Notes under the pieces: model-generated
The model's input: the letters and a program-made list of their open reading frames with translations, nothing else
Told to the model about the DNA's origin: nothing
Database searches by the model: none
Assembly (NCBI GenBank): GCA_949752745.1
Contig: OX457034.1
Location: 5,760,264-5,824,263 of the forward strand
Origin: Protula sp. h YS-2021
Taxonomy: Eukaryota; Annelida; Polychaeta; Sabellida; Serpulidae
Direction of reading: 5' to 3'
DNA: 64,000 nt
Translations under genes and position numbers: made by a program
In this document: one piece after another, positions 51,501-54,794 of the stretch
How the letters are laid out: the number at the start of each line of letters is the position of its first letter
Position numbering within the stretch: position 1 is the stretch's first letter

Positions 51501-54281
51501 TTTTACCAATTTAATATTATACTGGCAACGATACTTCAAATCTGTCAAATATACCCCCATTACAGGAACGCGTAATCACTGAAATTCTGACGCCCATCAC
51601 TACAGAATTCTGTGAAATACAACTTTTACTCAAAGACTTCAGATAATTTTTTCTTTCTTTGCTTTTATGTGTTTTTTTTAAACAACAACAAAAAACTAGA
51701 ACAGAAACATGTGCGTGGCCAGAATCAATCAAATCACTTAAAGCTAACAGTTGCGATAGAAAACATAAACACTTTTTAAGGGATTTTTATCATTTGTTTA
51801 AATAATGTAACTAACTGTATCTTTAATAATCAAAGTCGCTTCATCTCAAACGGTGTCCGAGATAACAAGTCACGTGACCTTAGACCTAGAAAATGTTATC
51901 ATAGATCTCAATGTTACCCCTTATGTAATTCTGTGGGGGGAGGGGGGCGGGTGAAAGCCTGAATATAACGTCAGAATATGGTGGAATCCCAAAATGAGAT
52001 TTTGTGAACAAAAATAAAGAAATAATGCATCTCAAAGACGAACCATTAGACTTATTGTCGTGAACGAAAAAGAGGATATTGTTCTTTCACACTACTTAAG
52101 TACCTTCTCTATATTTTAACTGAATAGCATTTTATAACGACTTTAAAGACTTTGGGTGACCTGAAGATGTATGCAGGAACTTCAGTTCATATCGTATAGA
52201 ATCCTATGCGTATTGAAGCGTCAACCACTACATAGTAATTTATACGGGGTCTGGTCGATTCGGCCCTTTGCCGATTCGGCCCTTTACCGATTAGGCCCTT
52301 TTTGGATGATTCGGCACCAACTTGGACGGTTCGGCCCTTTACCGTTTTAGCCTTTTTGGTTGATTCGGCACCATGTTTTGTTATAATTATTCTATTTTTT
52401 TGATCCGCTTTAAAACTACTTTGATGCAGTCCACATTTCACACCACATTTTACACACCAGAAAAAACATCCTTTTTATAGGGATCTTTTTCACCACAGTT
52501 TGACTTTCGGTTGGTTTCTACAGATTTGGTGCATACACTTTCGTTGGTTTCTACACAAAATTGTGCAAATTTACCTTTTTTGCGCGTTGGTACTCTCTTT
52601 GTAAGATACTTGATCCACATATCCGATGTTGCAAACCAGAACAATCCACACACTTTACAATTTACTGTCGAAGCCTCAAGTCCTGTTTACATTTAGTGCA
52701 TTTATCCGACATTTCAAAGGTTTGATTAATTAAATTTATCCAAACAATAACGATTGCACACATTCGATGCGTCCGGTAAAAACAATTTCAAAGCATTCTC
52801 TCAAGACTCATAAATTGGAATTGGTTTTCGAGCGCCTTTGGGGAGCTTTTTATAGTTAAAACATTGCAAAACTAATCATGAACAACCAATAAGAAACGTC
52901 TGTTAAACTTTACAACAGAGTATATCACGGAGTAAATTGCAATTAACTCCACTGAAATCTTGCGTTTATTCGCTATTTGAAACACCAGAGAACACGCCTT
53001 AATCACAATTGCGATTTGGAATCAACCCGTAATGCTAATCCCCTACCCCGACATCAGACTAAATCCATACTCAGCGTGTCATTCAAACAGTTGTATTAGA
53101 ATTTAGGACATTTTAAGTAACTTGATGTTAACCGAAATAAGCTTTGTAGTGGGTGGAATTGTGGTGTGTAAAATTTAAGATATAAATAAAAAAAAAGAAT
53201 ATAAAGGATTTACTGTATATCAATGACTTTTTATGACATTCTACACACTAAAACAAGTCCGGTGAATTCTTACCTAAAGAAGAAAATGTTTACATGTGGT
53301 CGATAATTTGGTGCCGAAACGCCGAGGGCCGAATCGTCCAAGTTGGTGCCGAATCGACTATCACAAAGGGCCGAATCGGTAGGGCCGAATCGGTAAAGGG
53401 CCGAATCGACCAGAGACCATTTATACTGCCGGTGAGGGCCTGTGATATCTACGATTACTTTTCTTCCTCTGGACTTTCATTTTTACTGGGGTTCACTCCT
53501 TCTCTTAAGGGCCACATCTCACTACGTGTTTTATTTATCAGCACAATTGTCCCGGAACAAAGTTGAACGCATTTTCAAAAGGTCAAGGCCACGAGGACAA
53601 ACTTTTAGGCAGACAAGTACTTATACCCTGTTGGCTGAATCTCACAATGATGGGTGAAATAACTTGCCGCAAAAACATCGATTTTTTTTGTGACTACATA
53701 GTTCATATAACTGATGTAATCCTGGCAAATATACGCAAATAAAATAAAAGGGTTTTTTTTTTTTTTAATTTCTATGCAGAACAGAAAAAAAATCCCCGCC
53801 AAATGAAACATTTACGAGATGCCGCGTGAGCCAAGACTTACTGCTGTGCGATGGTGGAGAGCTTCTCATCATTCACGGCGCGCCTCACCTCCGCCCTGTG
53901 CCGCTCCGTCGATATGCTGCAACACAACCCAACAAAAAACGTGTAACTAGCGCTATAAAGCCGAGTGACCAGGCACTACCGTATTAAGTGCGTACCTTTT
54001 ACCTCCTGCTTTCCATTCAATTAATTTAAAATTGGTGGTCATTTGATCGACTGCCTTCTACTTTTATACTTCGTTTTATATGTTCACTTGCATTACAAGG
54101 ACACTAACCTGAGGGTTTGCTGTAAATCTTGGAGTATTTTCTTCTTCTCGGGCGTCAGGTCACCCCTGGCGCGCAGAGCAGACACCAGAGAGGCGTAGGC
54201 CTCGAGCTCGAGCCGTCTGAGCAGGCGCTTGGCGTCATCGCGCCTCATGTCTACATGTGCTGGCCAGTGAGTGCTACACAT
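504..54281 (-). CDS. EMSY: EMSY-like chromatin repressor gene, 20 exons, 3' end outside window
   Basis: EMSY is a nuclear repressor that in vertebrates binds BRCA2 and HP1-beta and belongs to a SIN3/KDM5A histone-modifying complex. Here exons 1-2 encode an ENT domain (about residues 12-85). Exon 3 carries RLVPLMPRLVPQTAF, which follows the ENT domain in vertebrate EMSY. Exon 5 carries NVVVLPSG, exon 6 a KRRRR basic stretch, exons 8-9 IKQE followed by KIITQ and KILPKP, exon 11 KPNVIVVQK, exon 15 a STIKALLELQQ-like segment and exon 18 LDPNTGILY (vertebrate LDPQTGLFY). The order matches the vertebrate protein as I remember it. Exons 1-20 total 2934 nt (978 codons), counting exons 12-16 once, and phase agrees at all 19 junctions. 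Vertebrate EMSY is about 1320 residues, so C-terminal exons lie left of position 504. Very repeat-rich introns are the oddity. Identity is near certain; exact ends rest on splice consensus and phase. Confidence 0.93.
1108..1218 (-). CDS. EMSY: EMSY exon 19
   Basis: 37 residues: ASDEISSITPLRRAGDRQTD then GVTYPDAIPSVPEGTLA. Acceptor gtgtacag|CCAGTG, donor TTAGCCG|gtaagc. Phase fits exons 18 and 20. A partial copy of its acceptor region (gctgatctcatcac and gctgtacacaaaca) recurs about 107 bp upstream in the intron at 1307-1335. Confidence 0.82.
1251..1290. repeat. Poly-G tract
   Basis: Long G runs interrupted by c, a and t, in the intron between EMSY exons 18 and 19. Low-complexity; its length is likely unreliable. 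Confidence 0.8.
1339..2372. mobile_element. TIR element, tandem-arm family, member 1 (degenerate)
   Basis: The left arm (1339-1465) starts ggtcttgggtcaagtcaacc and repeats caactcaaccca about five times with spacers such as ccaccctgaaaat. The right arm (2315-2372) carries the inverse forms (gactttcagggtgggttgag). Inside are motifs attttacacacca (near 1578) and gttttgcacaccac, shared with other members. No transposase seen; the right end is eroded and no target duplication was found. Confidence 0.65.
2520..3623. repeat. Exon-18 donor minisatellite, ~86-bp units in 171-bp dimers
   Basis: About 12 units beside EMSY exon 18. Read on the minus strand each contains a C-rich tract, cccag, gcgtcag, the exon end acgggcagcag..catag and the donor position. 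Two unit types alternate over most of the array: type A reads catag|gtgagc (donor intact), type B reads catag|atgagc (donor GT changed to AT). The dimer period measured between A units at 2930 and 3101 is 171 bp. Type A is also the form present at the true exon. Confidence 0.9.
3624..3719 (-). CDS. EMSY: EMSY exon 18: LDPNTGILY segment; seed of the 171-bp dimer array
   Basis: Encodes ANTAVSQEIIGELDPNTGIL then YTSQMLDGQQVI plus G. Vertebrate EMSY has EEMDTLDPQTGLFYRSALTQ. Acceptor caccgccag|CAAAC, donor GTCATAG|gtgagc. The final 18 bases and the donor are the exon-derived part of the minisatellite that follows on the intron side. Confidence 0.92.
3720..4204. other. EMSY intron 17, no further feature
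   Basis: Intron sequence with a T-run (3826-3840), a G-run (4046-4064) and an A/T-rich part. Nothing coding seen. Confidence 0.6.
4205..4277 (-). CDS. EMSY: EMSY exon 17
   Basis: 24 codons plus G: GGIFTDTGQPVQIEIASEEE then LNQI. Acceptor gtttgcag|GGTGGC, donor AAATAG|gttggt. Phase 0 in, phase 1 out, matching its neighbours. No specific vertebrate match recalled; included on phase and splice evidence. Confidence 0.82.
4490..5089. repeat. Exon-16 donor minisatellite, left-hand copy, ~90-110-bp units
   Basis: Five to six units left of exon 16. On the minus strand a unit is a C-rich tract (ccctccctccccgccacccg), then tccggtatatcaag or tccagtatatcaag, the last 48 exon bases, and the donor tct|gtacgtaac. 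Most units have ccgg. The unit near 4935 has ctgg on the plus strand, giving a CAG just before TATATC. The leftmost unit (4525-4595) is diverged. Confidence 0.88.
5090..5193 (-). CDS. EMSY: EMSY exon 16, left-hand copy; seed of the ~90-bp array
   Basis: Encodes DDAGQVVEQVVEETVDGAQY then IKTDQGTIKLNASQS, phase 0 at its end. Acceptor tatttttag|ACGACG, donor CAGTCT|gtacgt. The last 48 exon bases (YIKTDQG...NASQS), the donor and about 40 bp of C-rich intron are repeated to the left. An acidic, valine-rich segment. Confidence 0.88.
5194..5614. other. EMSY intron 15, left-hand copy
   Basis: A/T-rich with two C-runs (about 5380-5402). No gene seen. The equivalent right-hand copy (12099-12523) is nearly identical, with small indels. 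Confidence 0.6.
5615..5782 (-). CDS. EMSY: EMSY exon 15, left-hand copy: SAIRALLDLQQ segment
   Basis: Encodes EGMMVQNQWVEMDAPLEQAR, then DTGDSSAIRALLDLQQGGKV and RQKGEAMRTASDVVTI. Vertebrate EMSY has TSTIKALLELQQTTVKEKLE at the matching place. Acceptor gttgtacag|AGGGC, donor ACCATAG|gtaacg. This copy is open throughout, unlike the one at 12524-12691. Confidence 0.92.
6047..6122 (-). CDS. EMSY: EMSY exon 14, left-hand copy
   Basis: 25 codons plus one base, RGIERIEILSEDSQAAAAIS then GTGQK. Phase 0 start fits exon 13 and the leftover G joins AG of exon 15. An array of 45-bp units lies just upstream of its acceptor on the intron side. Confidence 0.83.
6175..6455. repeat. 45-bp tandem repeat upstream of exon 14, left copy
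   Basis: Units of gccgacgctctgccgacaca plus ccaacgtcacatgacatgc, about five to six copies, then degenerate cgcctacgtcacacgtcac pieces. More of the same sequence resumes at 8040-8095, after the 6710-8040 element. Confidence 0.85.
6470..6625. mobile_element. Orphan left arm of the tandem-arm TIR family (actcggcacc type)
   Basis: Starts ggtctttggacaactcggca and repeats actcggcacc six or seven times. The start matches those at 1339 and 52248. I found no inverse partner (ggtgccgagtt) nearby, so it looks like one arm of a broken or interrupted element. Confidence 0.55.
6710..8040. mobile_element. 1.33-kb TIR element with tandem arms (aactcgccata type), left copy
   Basis: Terminal inverted repeat of 48 bp: 6710-6757 (gaaagcagtgtgaatctcac...) pairs with 7993-8040 (...gtgagattcacactgctttc), with few mismatches. 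Inside each end lie short inverse arrays: aactcgccata at 6831-7065 and tatggcgagttgg at 7886-7980. The centre has ccattaacactcaattgcaa repeats of about 60 bp (7365-7600) and gtgtgtaaaa motifs. No transposase frame; non-autonomous. Confidence 0.8.
8195..9500. repeat. 38-bp palindrome-rich minisatellite, left copy
   Basis: About 33 units of accgtgtcctcgtgtgtact plus taagtgtacacgactaac, each centred on acttaagt within gtacttaagtgtac. Single-base variants (gtcg/gtcc; aacacc/aatacc) are shared by blocks, indicating block duplication. It ends 112 bp before the exon-13 donor. Confidence 0.92.
9612..9740 (-). CDS. EMSY: EMSY exon 13, left-hand copy
   Basis: 43 codons, phase 0 at both ends, beginning MTVIRQKADG and ending TSSRDQ. 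Acceptor gttggcag|ATG, donor GACCAG|gtgagt. No vertebrate counterpart was recognised for this segment; assignment rests on phase, splice sites and position between exons 12 and 14. Confidence 0.83.
9975..10499. repeat. Exon-12 donor minisatellite, left copy, ~42-46-bp units
   Basis: About 11-12 units. On the minus strand each has gtccgtgtgtccgccaaccc, tgcccagccgcagaag (the end of exon 12) and gtcagt (its donor). Variants include caggtcagt (shortened exon end) and cgacggtcagt. Confidence 0.9.
10500..10592 (-). CDS. EMSY: EMSY exon 12, left-hand copy
   Basis: Same 31 codons and splice sites as 16929-17021. Array units of about 45 bp (9975-10499) begin at its donor. The 30-bp array at 10645-11110 ends about 50 bp upstream of its acceptor. 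Confidence 0.85.
10645..11110. repeat. 30-bp minisatellite upstream of exon 12, left copy
   Basis: About 16 units of tacaaacatggagatccata plus catgtagtcc. The 30-bp length keeps frames open on both strands, giving spurious repeat peptides. Confidence 0.93.
11190..11485. repeat. (CT)n microsatellite, left copy, ending at contig edge
   Basis: Long CT/CCCT tract ending in ctctctccatcctcc directly against the N gap. The same terminal sequence at 18626-18640 continues into unique sequence before exon 11. Confidence 0.92.
11486..11685. other. Assembly gap, exactly 200 N
   Basis: A round-number run of N, the usual scaffold placeholder. Sequence on its left ends within the CT tract after exon 12; sequence on its right starts inside the exon-16 array. 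Confidence 0.99.
11686..11994. repeat. Exon-16 donor minisatellite, right copy (truncated by gap)
   Basis: About three and a half units of the same structure as at 4490-5089. The unit near 11857 has gatatactggacggg (minus-strand CAG before TATATC); the others have ccgg or ccga. Confidence 0.88.
11995..12098 (-). CDS. EMSY: EMSY exon 16, right-hand copy
   Basis: 104 nt: DDAGQVVEQVVEETVDGAQY then IKTDQGTIKLNASQS. Acceptor tatttttag|ACGACG, donor CAGTCT|gtacgt. Differs from the left copy by a silent AGC/AGT change in the NASQS serine. Its downstream array (11686-11994) is cut by the N gap. Confidence 0.78.
12524..12691 (-). pseudogene. EMSY: EMSY exon 15, right-hand copy, frameshifted
   Basis: Same boundaries and total length (168 nt) as exon 15 at 5615-5782, but with two compensating single-base indels. 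There is one extra C in the ccc run near 12664-12667 and one missing A where the left copy has gaagg (near 12591). Between them the frame is shifted and reaches a TAG after CACGGGCGA. Both changes are in short homopolymers, so sequencing error in an unpolished contig is more likely than a real mutation. Confidence 0.75.
12959..13034 (-). CDS. EMSY: EMSY exon 14, right-hand copy
   Basis: 76 nt: RGIERIEILSEDSQAAAAIS then GTGQK. Acceptor catgttgcag|CGAGGG, donor CAAAAGG|gtgagt. Base-identical to the copy at 6047-6122. Confidence 0.78.
13085..13375. repeat. 45-bp tandem repeat upstream of exon 14, right copy
   Basis: Near-identical counterpart of 6175-6455, with small deletions such as one c missing in acacacaacgtc. 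Confidence 0.85.
13380..13530. mobile_element. Orphan left arm (actcggcacc type), right copy
   Basis: Counterpart of 6470-6625 in the second contig, starting ggtctttggacaactcggca. Confidence 0.55.
13621..14921. mobile_element. TIR element with tandem arms, right copy
   Basis: Counterpart of 6710-8040 with the same inverted repeat ends. It is slightly shorter through loss of one tatggcgagttggtataaaag unit (right arm) and a 17-bp piece near 14017. Confidence 0.8.
15090..15500. repeat. 38-bp minisatellite, right copy
   Basis: About ten units against about 33 in the left copy; the flanking sequence is otherwise almost the same. Confidence 0.92.
15584..15712 (-). CDS. EMSY: EMSY exon 13, right-hand copy
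   Basis: 43 codons in phase 0: MTVIRQKADGTSTSQPMVIT, then ASHVNKPSILTELIGSRTSS and RDQ. Acceptor gttggcag|ATGACG, donor GACCAG|gtgagt. Identical to the left-hand copy (9612-9740). Confidence 0.78.
15945..16928. repeat. Exon-12 donor minisatellite, right copy
   Basis: About 21-22 units against 11-12 in the left copy, including a block of three alternations of the ctgggcgggtttggcg and gtgaccgtcggctgggtg forms. Confidence 0.9.
16929..17021 (-). CDS. EMSY: EMSY exon 12, right-hand copy
   Basis: 31 codons, phase 0 to 0: GARPIVTQQQKVERRLAPRL then ETLANPAQPQK. Acceptor tttctcgcag|GGCGCC, donor CAGAAG|gtcagt. The intron side runs straight into an array of about 45-bp units containing this exon end and donor (15945-16928). 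It is identical in protein to the left-hand copy at 10500-10592. Only one of the two probably exists per haplotype. Confidence 0.8.
17075..18265. repeat. 30-bp minisatellite, right copy
   Basis: About 39-40 units against 16 in the left copy. Many are shortened to 27 bp (acaaacggagatcc instead of acaaacatggagatcc). Confidence 0.92.
18345..18720. repeat. (CT)n microsatellite, right copy
   Basis: CT/CCCT tract ending about 35 bp before exon 11 (on its donor side). Confidence 0.92.
18753..18922 (-). CDS. EMSY: EMSY exon 11: KPNVIVVQK segment
   Basis: Encodes SGKPNVIVVQKGAPTRKLL, then TSLGQPGMSQSQGNTSQTV and a tail ending QLQSGFEK. KPNVIVVQK is identical to vertebrate EMSY. Acceptor gagctcag|GGTCG, donor GAAAAG|gtaaaa, ending in phase 0. 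This lies right of the duplicated block, so only one copy is present. Confidence 0.94.
19214..19315 (-). CDS. EMSY: EMSY exon 10: GGKI segment
   Basis: Encodes GGKIVSMGGARVINTSGSKH and then VQITAVKTSHPGAS. Vertebrate EMSY has LGGKIISSNIVSGTTTKITT just before KPNVIVVQK. Acceptor ttgtacag|GAGGA, donor GCATCGG|gtaagc. A short 13-bp repeat (gtgacgtatta type) starts about 14 bp upstream of the acceptor in the intron. Confidence 0.9.
19329..19380. repeat. Short 13-bp tandem repeat before exon 10 acceptor
   Basis: Four units of tgtgacgtattat type within the intron, starting 14 bp from the exon-10 acceptor. Confidence 0.85.
19545..19730 (-). CDS. EMSY: EMSY exon 9: KIITQ / KILPKP segment
   Basis: Encodes MKIITQAVGGSSAKILPKPS followed by a Ser/Thr/Val-rich stretch with TVVVVTTVPSS and ARSSLTTA. 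Vertebrate EMSY reads VKIITQQVQPSKILPKPV. Acceptor tgcgctag|GCATG, donor ACGGCAG|gtagga. Confidence 0.93.
19731..20026. other. EMSY intron 8, no further feature
   Basis: A/T-rich intron; nothing coding or repetitive seen. Confidence 0.6.
20027..20227 (-). CDS. EMSY: EMSY exon 8: TIIGPQVL to IKQE segment
   Basis: Encodes GTIIGPQVLSTGGHRGYPRT, an ITRPRVPLTPGHRSTIVIPP stretch, and SPQIYRTAKSNVHIKQEG. The IKQE end precedes KIITQ in exon 9, as in vertebrate IKQESGVKIITQ. Acceptor cctttgcag|GGACC, donor GAGGGAA|gtgagt. Confidence 0.92.
20422..20955 (-). CDS. EMSY: EMSY exon 7: long Ser/Thr/Pro-rich exon
   Basis: 178 codons. It begins KLHLQSSQKVVVVSSA and then SSLPNILHRPYMRPV, matching vertebrate TQKVIIVTT...SSTFVPNILSKS. 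Four spaced (Q/P)Y(P/Q)R(T/P) motifs with TS/VTS spacers form a weak internal repeat of about 13-16 residues in the second half. The acceptor after a strong pyrimidine tract (gactttcag|GAAAGC) is preferred over a nearby tttgcag because it keeps phase and adds KLHLQ. The donor is CAGCAAG|gtacac. The sequence is GC-rich and contains three TGACGTCA palindromes. Confidence 0.92.
20956..21279. other. EMSY intron 6, no further feature
   Basis: A/T-rich intron with pyrimidine tract before exon 7; nothing else seen. Confidence 0.6.
21280..21492 (-). CDS. EMSY: EMSY exon 6: basic, serine-rich segment
   Basis: Encodes GLSTEEEETHTQTKRRRRSS, then SADSLIITKTTSPVISV and a proline-rich tail ending VRVTVAKSP. 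The acidic stretch, basic KRRRR and serine run match vertebrate DEDEKPRKRRRTNSSSSS directly after the VVVLPSG segment. KRRRR is a candidate nuclear localisation signal. Acceptor ggttccag|GAGGC, donor GTCCAG|gtaagt. The intron separating it from exon 5 is 29 kb. Confidence 0.93.
21493..22000. other. EMSY intron 5, donor-distal end (next to exon 6)
   Basis: Unique-looking sequence upstream of exon 6. No gene or element recognised. Confidence 0.55.
22000..22260. repeat. Degenerate ~65-bp tandem repeat
   Basis: Three to four diverged units with gatgcgcggttctaattcag, agtgcgcatgtttatttaa and tttgcgttgatgcgcgg pieces, next to the 114-bp satellite. Confidence 0.65.
22260..36215. repeat. 114-bp satellite array with higher-order structure
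   Basis: About 122 units of 114 bp. Landmarks per unit: cattatcgcccaat, ttccctattatcgccc, aaaaatatcac, ttatcatattttcgggtcat, agaattgattcctgcacttt, taaagcgaaaattacaactt. Because 114 is 38 codons and the unit has few stops, frames on both strands stay open for up to 479 codons; none is a gene. A marker unit with the deletion cacgaaaaaatcac recurs near 26300, 28800, 31760, 33130, 34720 and 35970. These spacings of about 2504, 2960, 1367, 1595 and 1251 bp mark duplicated multi-unit blocks. It occupies the EMSY exon 5-6 intron. Confidence 0.95.
36310..37310. repeat. ~330-bp A/T-rich tandem repeat, three units
   Basis: Three copies sharing ttgaagctcagtagattcaa (or cttcgaagctcag), accccttagttctagtttct, gaatcttccgatgaaaaatg and cgccaaaaatggtttaaacc. 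The last runs into ggacggacggacagacgg and a hairpin. Non-coding. Confidence 0.88.
37362..37391. other. Hairpin followed by A-run
   Basis: agccctgttggct, loop aaaa, agccaactgggct: 13-bp stem with one T-T mismatch, followed by nine A. Confidence 0.85.
37395..37975. repeat. ~145-150-bp tandem repeat, four units
   Basis: Units with atcacccgatcgactagaaa, agcacaagccgtatgcacga, ggggtgcctcataccaaaaa and tgacatcgggtcaaaa. Non-coding. Confidence 0.88.
37972..38056. other. (ACTA)n run, second hairpin and A-run
   Basis: aactaactaactaac, then cccagcttacgt, loop gta, acgtaagctggg (perfect 12-bp stem at 38018-38044), then ctaaaaaaaaaaa. Same ending style as 37362-37391. Confidence 0.85.
38180..38336. repeat. 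Exon-5 donor minisatellite, outlying block (three units)
   Basis: Three 54-bp units cut off from the main array by the 38337-40141 insertion. Confidence 0.88.
38337..40141. mobile_element. Composite TIR element, hAT-like ends, inserted in the 54-bp array
   Basis: Starts cagtgctgctag and ends ctagcagcactg, a perfect 12-bp inverted repeat; cagtg...cactg ends are typical of hAT elements. Left flank acctttg and right flank cctttcatg are both pieces of the 54-bp unit (cacctttgatgtgaatc). A second copy of the right end lies inside at 39610-39621, so a shorter element may be nested. No transposase frame found. Confidence 0.7.
40550..40617. mobile_element. Array-embedded MITE, copy 1 (short internal-deletion form)
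   Basis: Only about 68 bp between cagcagggttgagatttcgc and gtctcaaccctgctg. Confidence 0.75.
40781..41014. mobile_element. Array-embedded MITE, copy 2
   Basis: About 234 bp. Left end cagcagggttgagatttcgc, right end cgaagtctcaaccttgatg. Inside, gcgaccaacttttggc, ttcgagttggtcgcccg and aaagttggtcgcac form further inverted pairs. Sits between gccgctggg and gggagcac of the 54-bp unit. Confidence 0.82.
42095..42287. mobile_element. Array-embedded MITE, copy 3
   Basis: About 193 bp, ends cagcagggttgag / caaccctgctg. Missing the second cgactaactttt segment. Confidence 0.82.
42452..42687. mobile_element. Array-embedded MITE, copy 4
   Basis: About 236 bp, almost identical to copy 2, including the ccctgatggggagc right junction. 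Confidence 0.82.
43605..43838. mobile_element. Array-embedded MITE, copy 5
   Basis: About 234 bp; right end altered to cttaaccctgcagg. Confidence 0.8.
43950..44142. mobile_element. Array-embedded MITE, copy 6
   Basis: About 193 bp; same internal deletion as copy 3. Confidence 0.8.
45226..45456. mobile_element. Array-embedded MITE, copy 7
   Basis: About 231 bp; variant with cgatcgcccggtcgcatgta near the left end, shared by copies 10 and 11. Confidence 0.8.
46108..46343. mobile_element. Array-embedded MITE, copy 8
   Basis: About 236 bp; ends cagcagggttgag / tctcaaccctgctg. Confidence 0.8.
47420..47656. mobile_element. Array-embedded MITE, copy 9
   Basis: About 237 bp; left part has gcctggtggcacgtagcg, shared with copy 12. 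Confidence 0.8.
47682..48571. mobile_element. 890-bp TIR element, tandem-arm family (actcacccaaaa type), 8-bp target duplication
   Basis: Flanked by gttacact on both sides (47674-47681 and 48572-48579), a sequence that is part of the host 54-bp unit. Ends gggagcaagacaactcaccc and the inverse of ggatgtcagacaactcaccc. The arms are tandem: ttggacgactcacccaaaa repeated on the left (47690-47850), ttttgggtgagtcgtccaa on the right (48432-48562). The A/T-rich centre has no open frame. Confidence 0.85.
48716..48915. mobile_element. Array-embedded MITE, copy 10
   Basis: About 200 bp, internal deletion removing the gggcgactaactttt part. Confidence 0.8.
49240..49446. mobile_element. Array-embedded MITE, copy 11
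   Basis: About 207 bp; ends cagcagggttgag / ctcaaccctgctg. Confidence 0.8.
49769..49862. mobile_element. Array-embedded MITE, copy 12, truncated and joined to another element end
   Basis: Left end cagcagggttgagattttgc, then lost after ccaactttttcaag, where it joins tatactctagcagcactg, the right end of the 38337-40141 element. Confidence 0.78.
50513..50629 (-). CDS. EMSY: EMSY exon 5: proline/serine linker ending in VVVLPSG motif; seed of the 54-bp array
   Basis: Begins at tgcttacag|TTTATG and encodes YAPPPPSTPSSTAVQQQRPQ, then SPPNNVVVLPSGMSIHIK plus one G. Vertebrate EMSY has SNVVVLPSGSTVYVKS here. The donor is ATCAAAG|gtgagt. Immediately downstream the last 46 exon bases plus the donor are repeated every 54 bp for kilobases. 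I place the exon end at the first donor (50512). Donors at 54-bp steps further left would extend the protein in frame by 18 residues each; the extended frame stays open to about 50130. Confidence 0.88.
50800..50871 (-). CDS. EMSY: EMSY exon 4
   Basis: Encodes ADNAAISQAEKNLSLPSPAL and then TGKD, comparable to vertebrate NAAIQHNASLPVPAETGSKE. Acceptor aatttacag|CTGAT, donor AAAGACA|gtaagt. Small, but its position, phase and the NAAI...LSLP pattern support it. Confidence 0.88.
51233..51315 (-). CDS. EMSY: EMSY exon 3: segment just after the ENT domain
   Basis: Encodes DAEWLVEGRRLVPLMPRLVP and then QTAFTPT. Vertebrate EMSY has EGRRLVPLMPRLVPQTAF at the same place. From memory, HP1-beta contacts in the vertebrate protein map to this part of the N-terminal region. 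Acceptor caccacag|CGATG, donor CCCACAG|gtttgc; phases fit exons 2 and 4. Confidence 0.92.
51316..52245. other. EMSY intron 2, exon-3 side
   Basis: Mostly A/T-rich sequence with a G-run near 51932-51950. No gene or repeat family recognised. Confidence 0.55.
52246..53418. mobile_element. 1.17-kb TIR element, tandem-arm family (gattcggcccttt type), 8-bp target duplication
   Basis: Perfect flanking duplication atttatac (52238-52245 and 53419-53426). Ends ggtctggtcgattcggccct and the inverse of ggtctctggtcgattcggcc. The left arm repeats gattcggccctttaccg and gattcggcacc; the right arm repeats the inverse forms. It shares attttacacacca motifs (52445, 53162) with the 1339 and 6710 elements. No transposase frame. 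Confidence 0.88.
53842..53916 (-). CDS. EMSY: EMSY exon 2: end of ENT domain
   Basis: Encodes ISTERHRAEVRRAVNDEKL followed by STIAQ, nearly identical to the vertebrate ENT C-terminal helix (ISTERHRAEVRRAVNDERL). Acceptor gtgttgcag|CATATC, donor CAGCA|gtaagt. The ENT fold is a helical dimerisation module also found in plant Agenet/EML proteins. Confidence 0.93.
54109..54281 (-). CDS. EMSY: EMSY exon 1: N-terminus and first part of ENT domain
   Basis: Encodes residues 1-57 plus two bases. The ATG at 54281 is chosen because the following residues (W-P, then DMRRDDAKR, then LELEAYASLVSALRARGDLT) line up from the first methionine with vertebrate EMSY (MPVVWPTLLDLSRDECKR, then LELEAYAGVISALRAQGDLT). 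A later ATG at 54248 would lose the conserved WP. The donor reads CTCAG|gttagt. The leftover AG joins C of exon 2 to make serine. No 5' UTR exon was identified. Confidence 0.93.
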
Positions 54282-54780
54282 TGCTGCCAGCAGCGTCAGC
54301 TACGCTCTTCGCAATCAGCTCTAGCAAGCACGGTAGATCTAAGAAACCAGAAACGGTCACAGCAGATCCAAACTGGTGAAAAATCGAATAAAATATGTTT
54401 TGTGGTTGAAAATCAGTTTTTGTTGTCAAGTATCAAAAGGTGAGGAATGTCTGAACGGAAAGCTTTCCCAAATTTGCACCGGACTTAATTAATGGACCCG
54501 TATTGCAATATTTTGTTATCATCAATTTGGACCGACTGCAGCAAATTTTATCTCCCCTCCCCCTATTCATGCAATTTATAATGCTACGAGTCCACGGATG
54601 CCACGTAATGTTCAAAACTAATTTTCTGGACTTTTTTCTTGACCACTAAATTAAAGTGAAAATGAGAACAGGCACTCAGATACCTCAAAATTTTGACAAA
54701 GTCATCATTGGGAGTTCAAATCTATTGAAATGAACCCGATTAAAAGACATAAAACACAATGACAAAAAAAACTAGAGAAG
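54282..54780. promoter_or_regulatory. Probable EMSY 5' region (no core element identified)
   Basis: Upstream of the EMSY start codon. No TATA box or initiator can be assigned from sequence alone. The extent of the 5' UTR is unknown. Confidence 0.3.
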
Positions 54781-54794
54781 TGTGCATAGCCCAG

